This document shows, piece after piece, positions 39,335 to 39,877 of a DNA stretch of 39,877 bases; position 1 is the first letter of the stretch; every line of letters begins with the position of its first letter. Below the pieces are notes generated by a model. It was not told the origin of the DNA. It saw only the letters and a list, made by a program, of their open reading frames with translations, and ran no database searches. Made by a program: the position numbers and the translations under genes. Source of the DNA: Planctomycetaceae bacterium (GTDB lineage Bacteria; Planctomycetota; Planctomycetia; Pirellulales; UBA1268); assembly GCA_005789975.1 (NCBI GenBank), contig SXWC01000023.1, positions 1 through 39,877 of the forward strand, in the 5' to 3' direction.

Positions 39335-39877
39335 TCAGTCGATGAAGCCGGAGAGCTCCTCGCTGCGGGCGGGGGCCTGCAGCTTGCGGACGGCCTTGGC
39401 CTCGATCTGCCGGATCCGCTCGCGGGTCACCTTGAAGATGTGGCCCACTTCCTCGAGCGTGTAGCTGTAGCCGTCGCCGAGGCCGTAACGGAGCTTGATG
39501 ATCTCCCGCTCGCGGTAGGAAAGGCTCTTCAAGACCTTCGCGATCCGGTTGCGAAGCATTTCCTGTGCGGCGCCGACGGCCGGGTTTTCGGCGCCGGTGT
39601 CGGGGAGCAGGTCGCCGAAGTGGCTGTCTTCGCTGTTGCCCACCGGACGGTCGAGACTGATCGGGTAGCGGCTCATCGCCGTCACTCGACGCGTTTCATC
39701 CACCGGCGTGCCGGCCCGGGCGGCGATCTCCTCGATCGTCGGCTCGCGGCCGTATTCCTGGAGCAGCTGACGTGCGACATTTCGCACGCGGCTCATCGTC
39801 TCCACCATGTGCACCGGGATCCGGATCGTGCGGCTCTGGTCGGCCACCGCGCGGGGGATCGCCTGCCGGATCCACCA
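39335..39877 (-). CDS. rpoD: Primary sigma factor RpoD, C-terminal part (5' truncated by window edge)
   Basis: About 180 C-terminal residues are visible; the frame is open to the window edge. Region 2.4 appears as WWIRQAIPRAVADQSRTIRIPVHM at the start, followed by region 3 (RNVARQLLQEYGREPTIEEIAARAG), and region 4 with REREIIKLRYGLGDG, TLEEVGHIFKVTRERIRQIEAKAVRKL, the helix-turn-helix that binds -35 boxes. The whole matches housekeeping sigma70 rather than alternative factors. The stop at 39335-39337 is followed by a hairpin. Confidence 0.95.
   Translation of the reverse strand, partial: WWIRQAIPRAVADQSRTIRIPVHMVETMSRVRNVARQLLQEYGREPTIEEIAARAGTPVDETRRVTAMSRYPISLDRPVGNSEDSHFGDLLPDTGAENPAVGAAQEMLRNRIAKVLKSLSYREREIIKLRYGLGDGYSYTLEEVGHIFKVTRERIRQIEAKAVRKLQAPARSEELSGFID

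Noticed and set aside
38466..39345. Reading frames across the repeat array as genes
   Set aside because: The 77-base period shifts the frame in each copy, so the apparent proteins are the same DNA read in three frames.

Overview
The window is GC-rich, densely coded DNA that reads as a planctomycete chromosome, most likely of the order Pirellulales. The lineage markers are a DUF1559 type prepilin-like protein with an H-X9-DG tail, a PEP-CTERM protein, PQQ-like beta-propeller proteins next to an SGNH/DUF1080 fusion, an SUMF1-like protein, ThyX instead of ThyA, and several small proteins that I associate only with planctomycetes. The placement is inference from gene content. No phage genes, insertion sequences or CRISPR arrays were found.

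Layout. (1) 1-1180: the 3' end of an ABC transporter ATPase gene faces a secreted protein that is about 17% cysteine and has its own terminator. (2) 1600-7417: a sigma70-like promoter and a clear cobalamin riboswitch lead into seven closely packed plus-strand genes: prepilin-like protein, DUF4465/PEP-CTERM protein, methyltransferase, ABM-domain protein, PabA/TrpG-type amidotransferase, MoeA and sulfotransferase. (3) 7425-9104: on the minus strand, a small conserved protein, ThyX and a SnoaL-like/CaMKII-association-domain protein. (4) 9187-9861: ferredoxin and a PII protein. (5) 9950-13092: a secreted thioredoxin-like/CAP-like protein and a 640-residue secreted protein of unknown role. (6) 13145-20135: a four-gene minus-strand operon for secreted proteins (SUMF1-like, two beta-propellers, SGNH/DUF1080). 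(7) 20223-23206: smpB, facing four small minus-strand genes. (8) 23247-27444: histidine kinase, purH, trpC and a convergent response regulator. (9) 27578-32757: acetyltransferase, GGQ release-factor-like protein, GH32 glycosidase and NCS2/AzgA-type permease. (10) 32913-37898: orphan DNA adenine methylase, YgiQ radical SAM protein, PDZ protein and CysC. (11) 37885-39877: a small CxxCH protein, a secreted VOC protein, a 77-bp tandem repeat and the 3' end of the primary sigma factor gene.

The most interesting locus is the cobalamin riboswitch followed by a prepilin-like protein and a DUF4465 protein with a PEP-CTERM anchor. DUF4465 proteins are, to my recollection, part of Bacteroidota B12 loci, where a related lipoprotein class binds cobamides. 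The arrangement suggests a planctomycete cell-surface cobamide capture system. No B12 enzyme or TonB-dependent receptor is visible here, so this remains a hypothesis. Secondary points are the sulfation pair CysC plus sulfotransferase, the SUMF1-like protein that lacks one catalytic cysteine, and the 77-bp repeat array beside the sigma factor gene.
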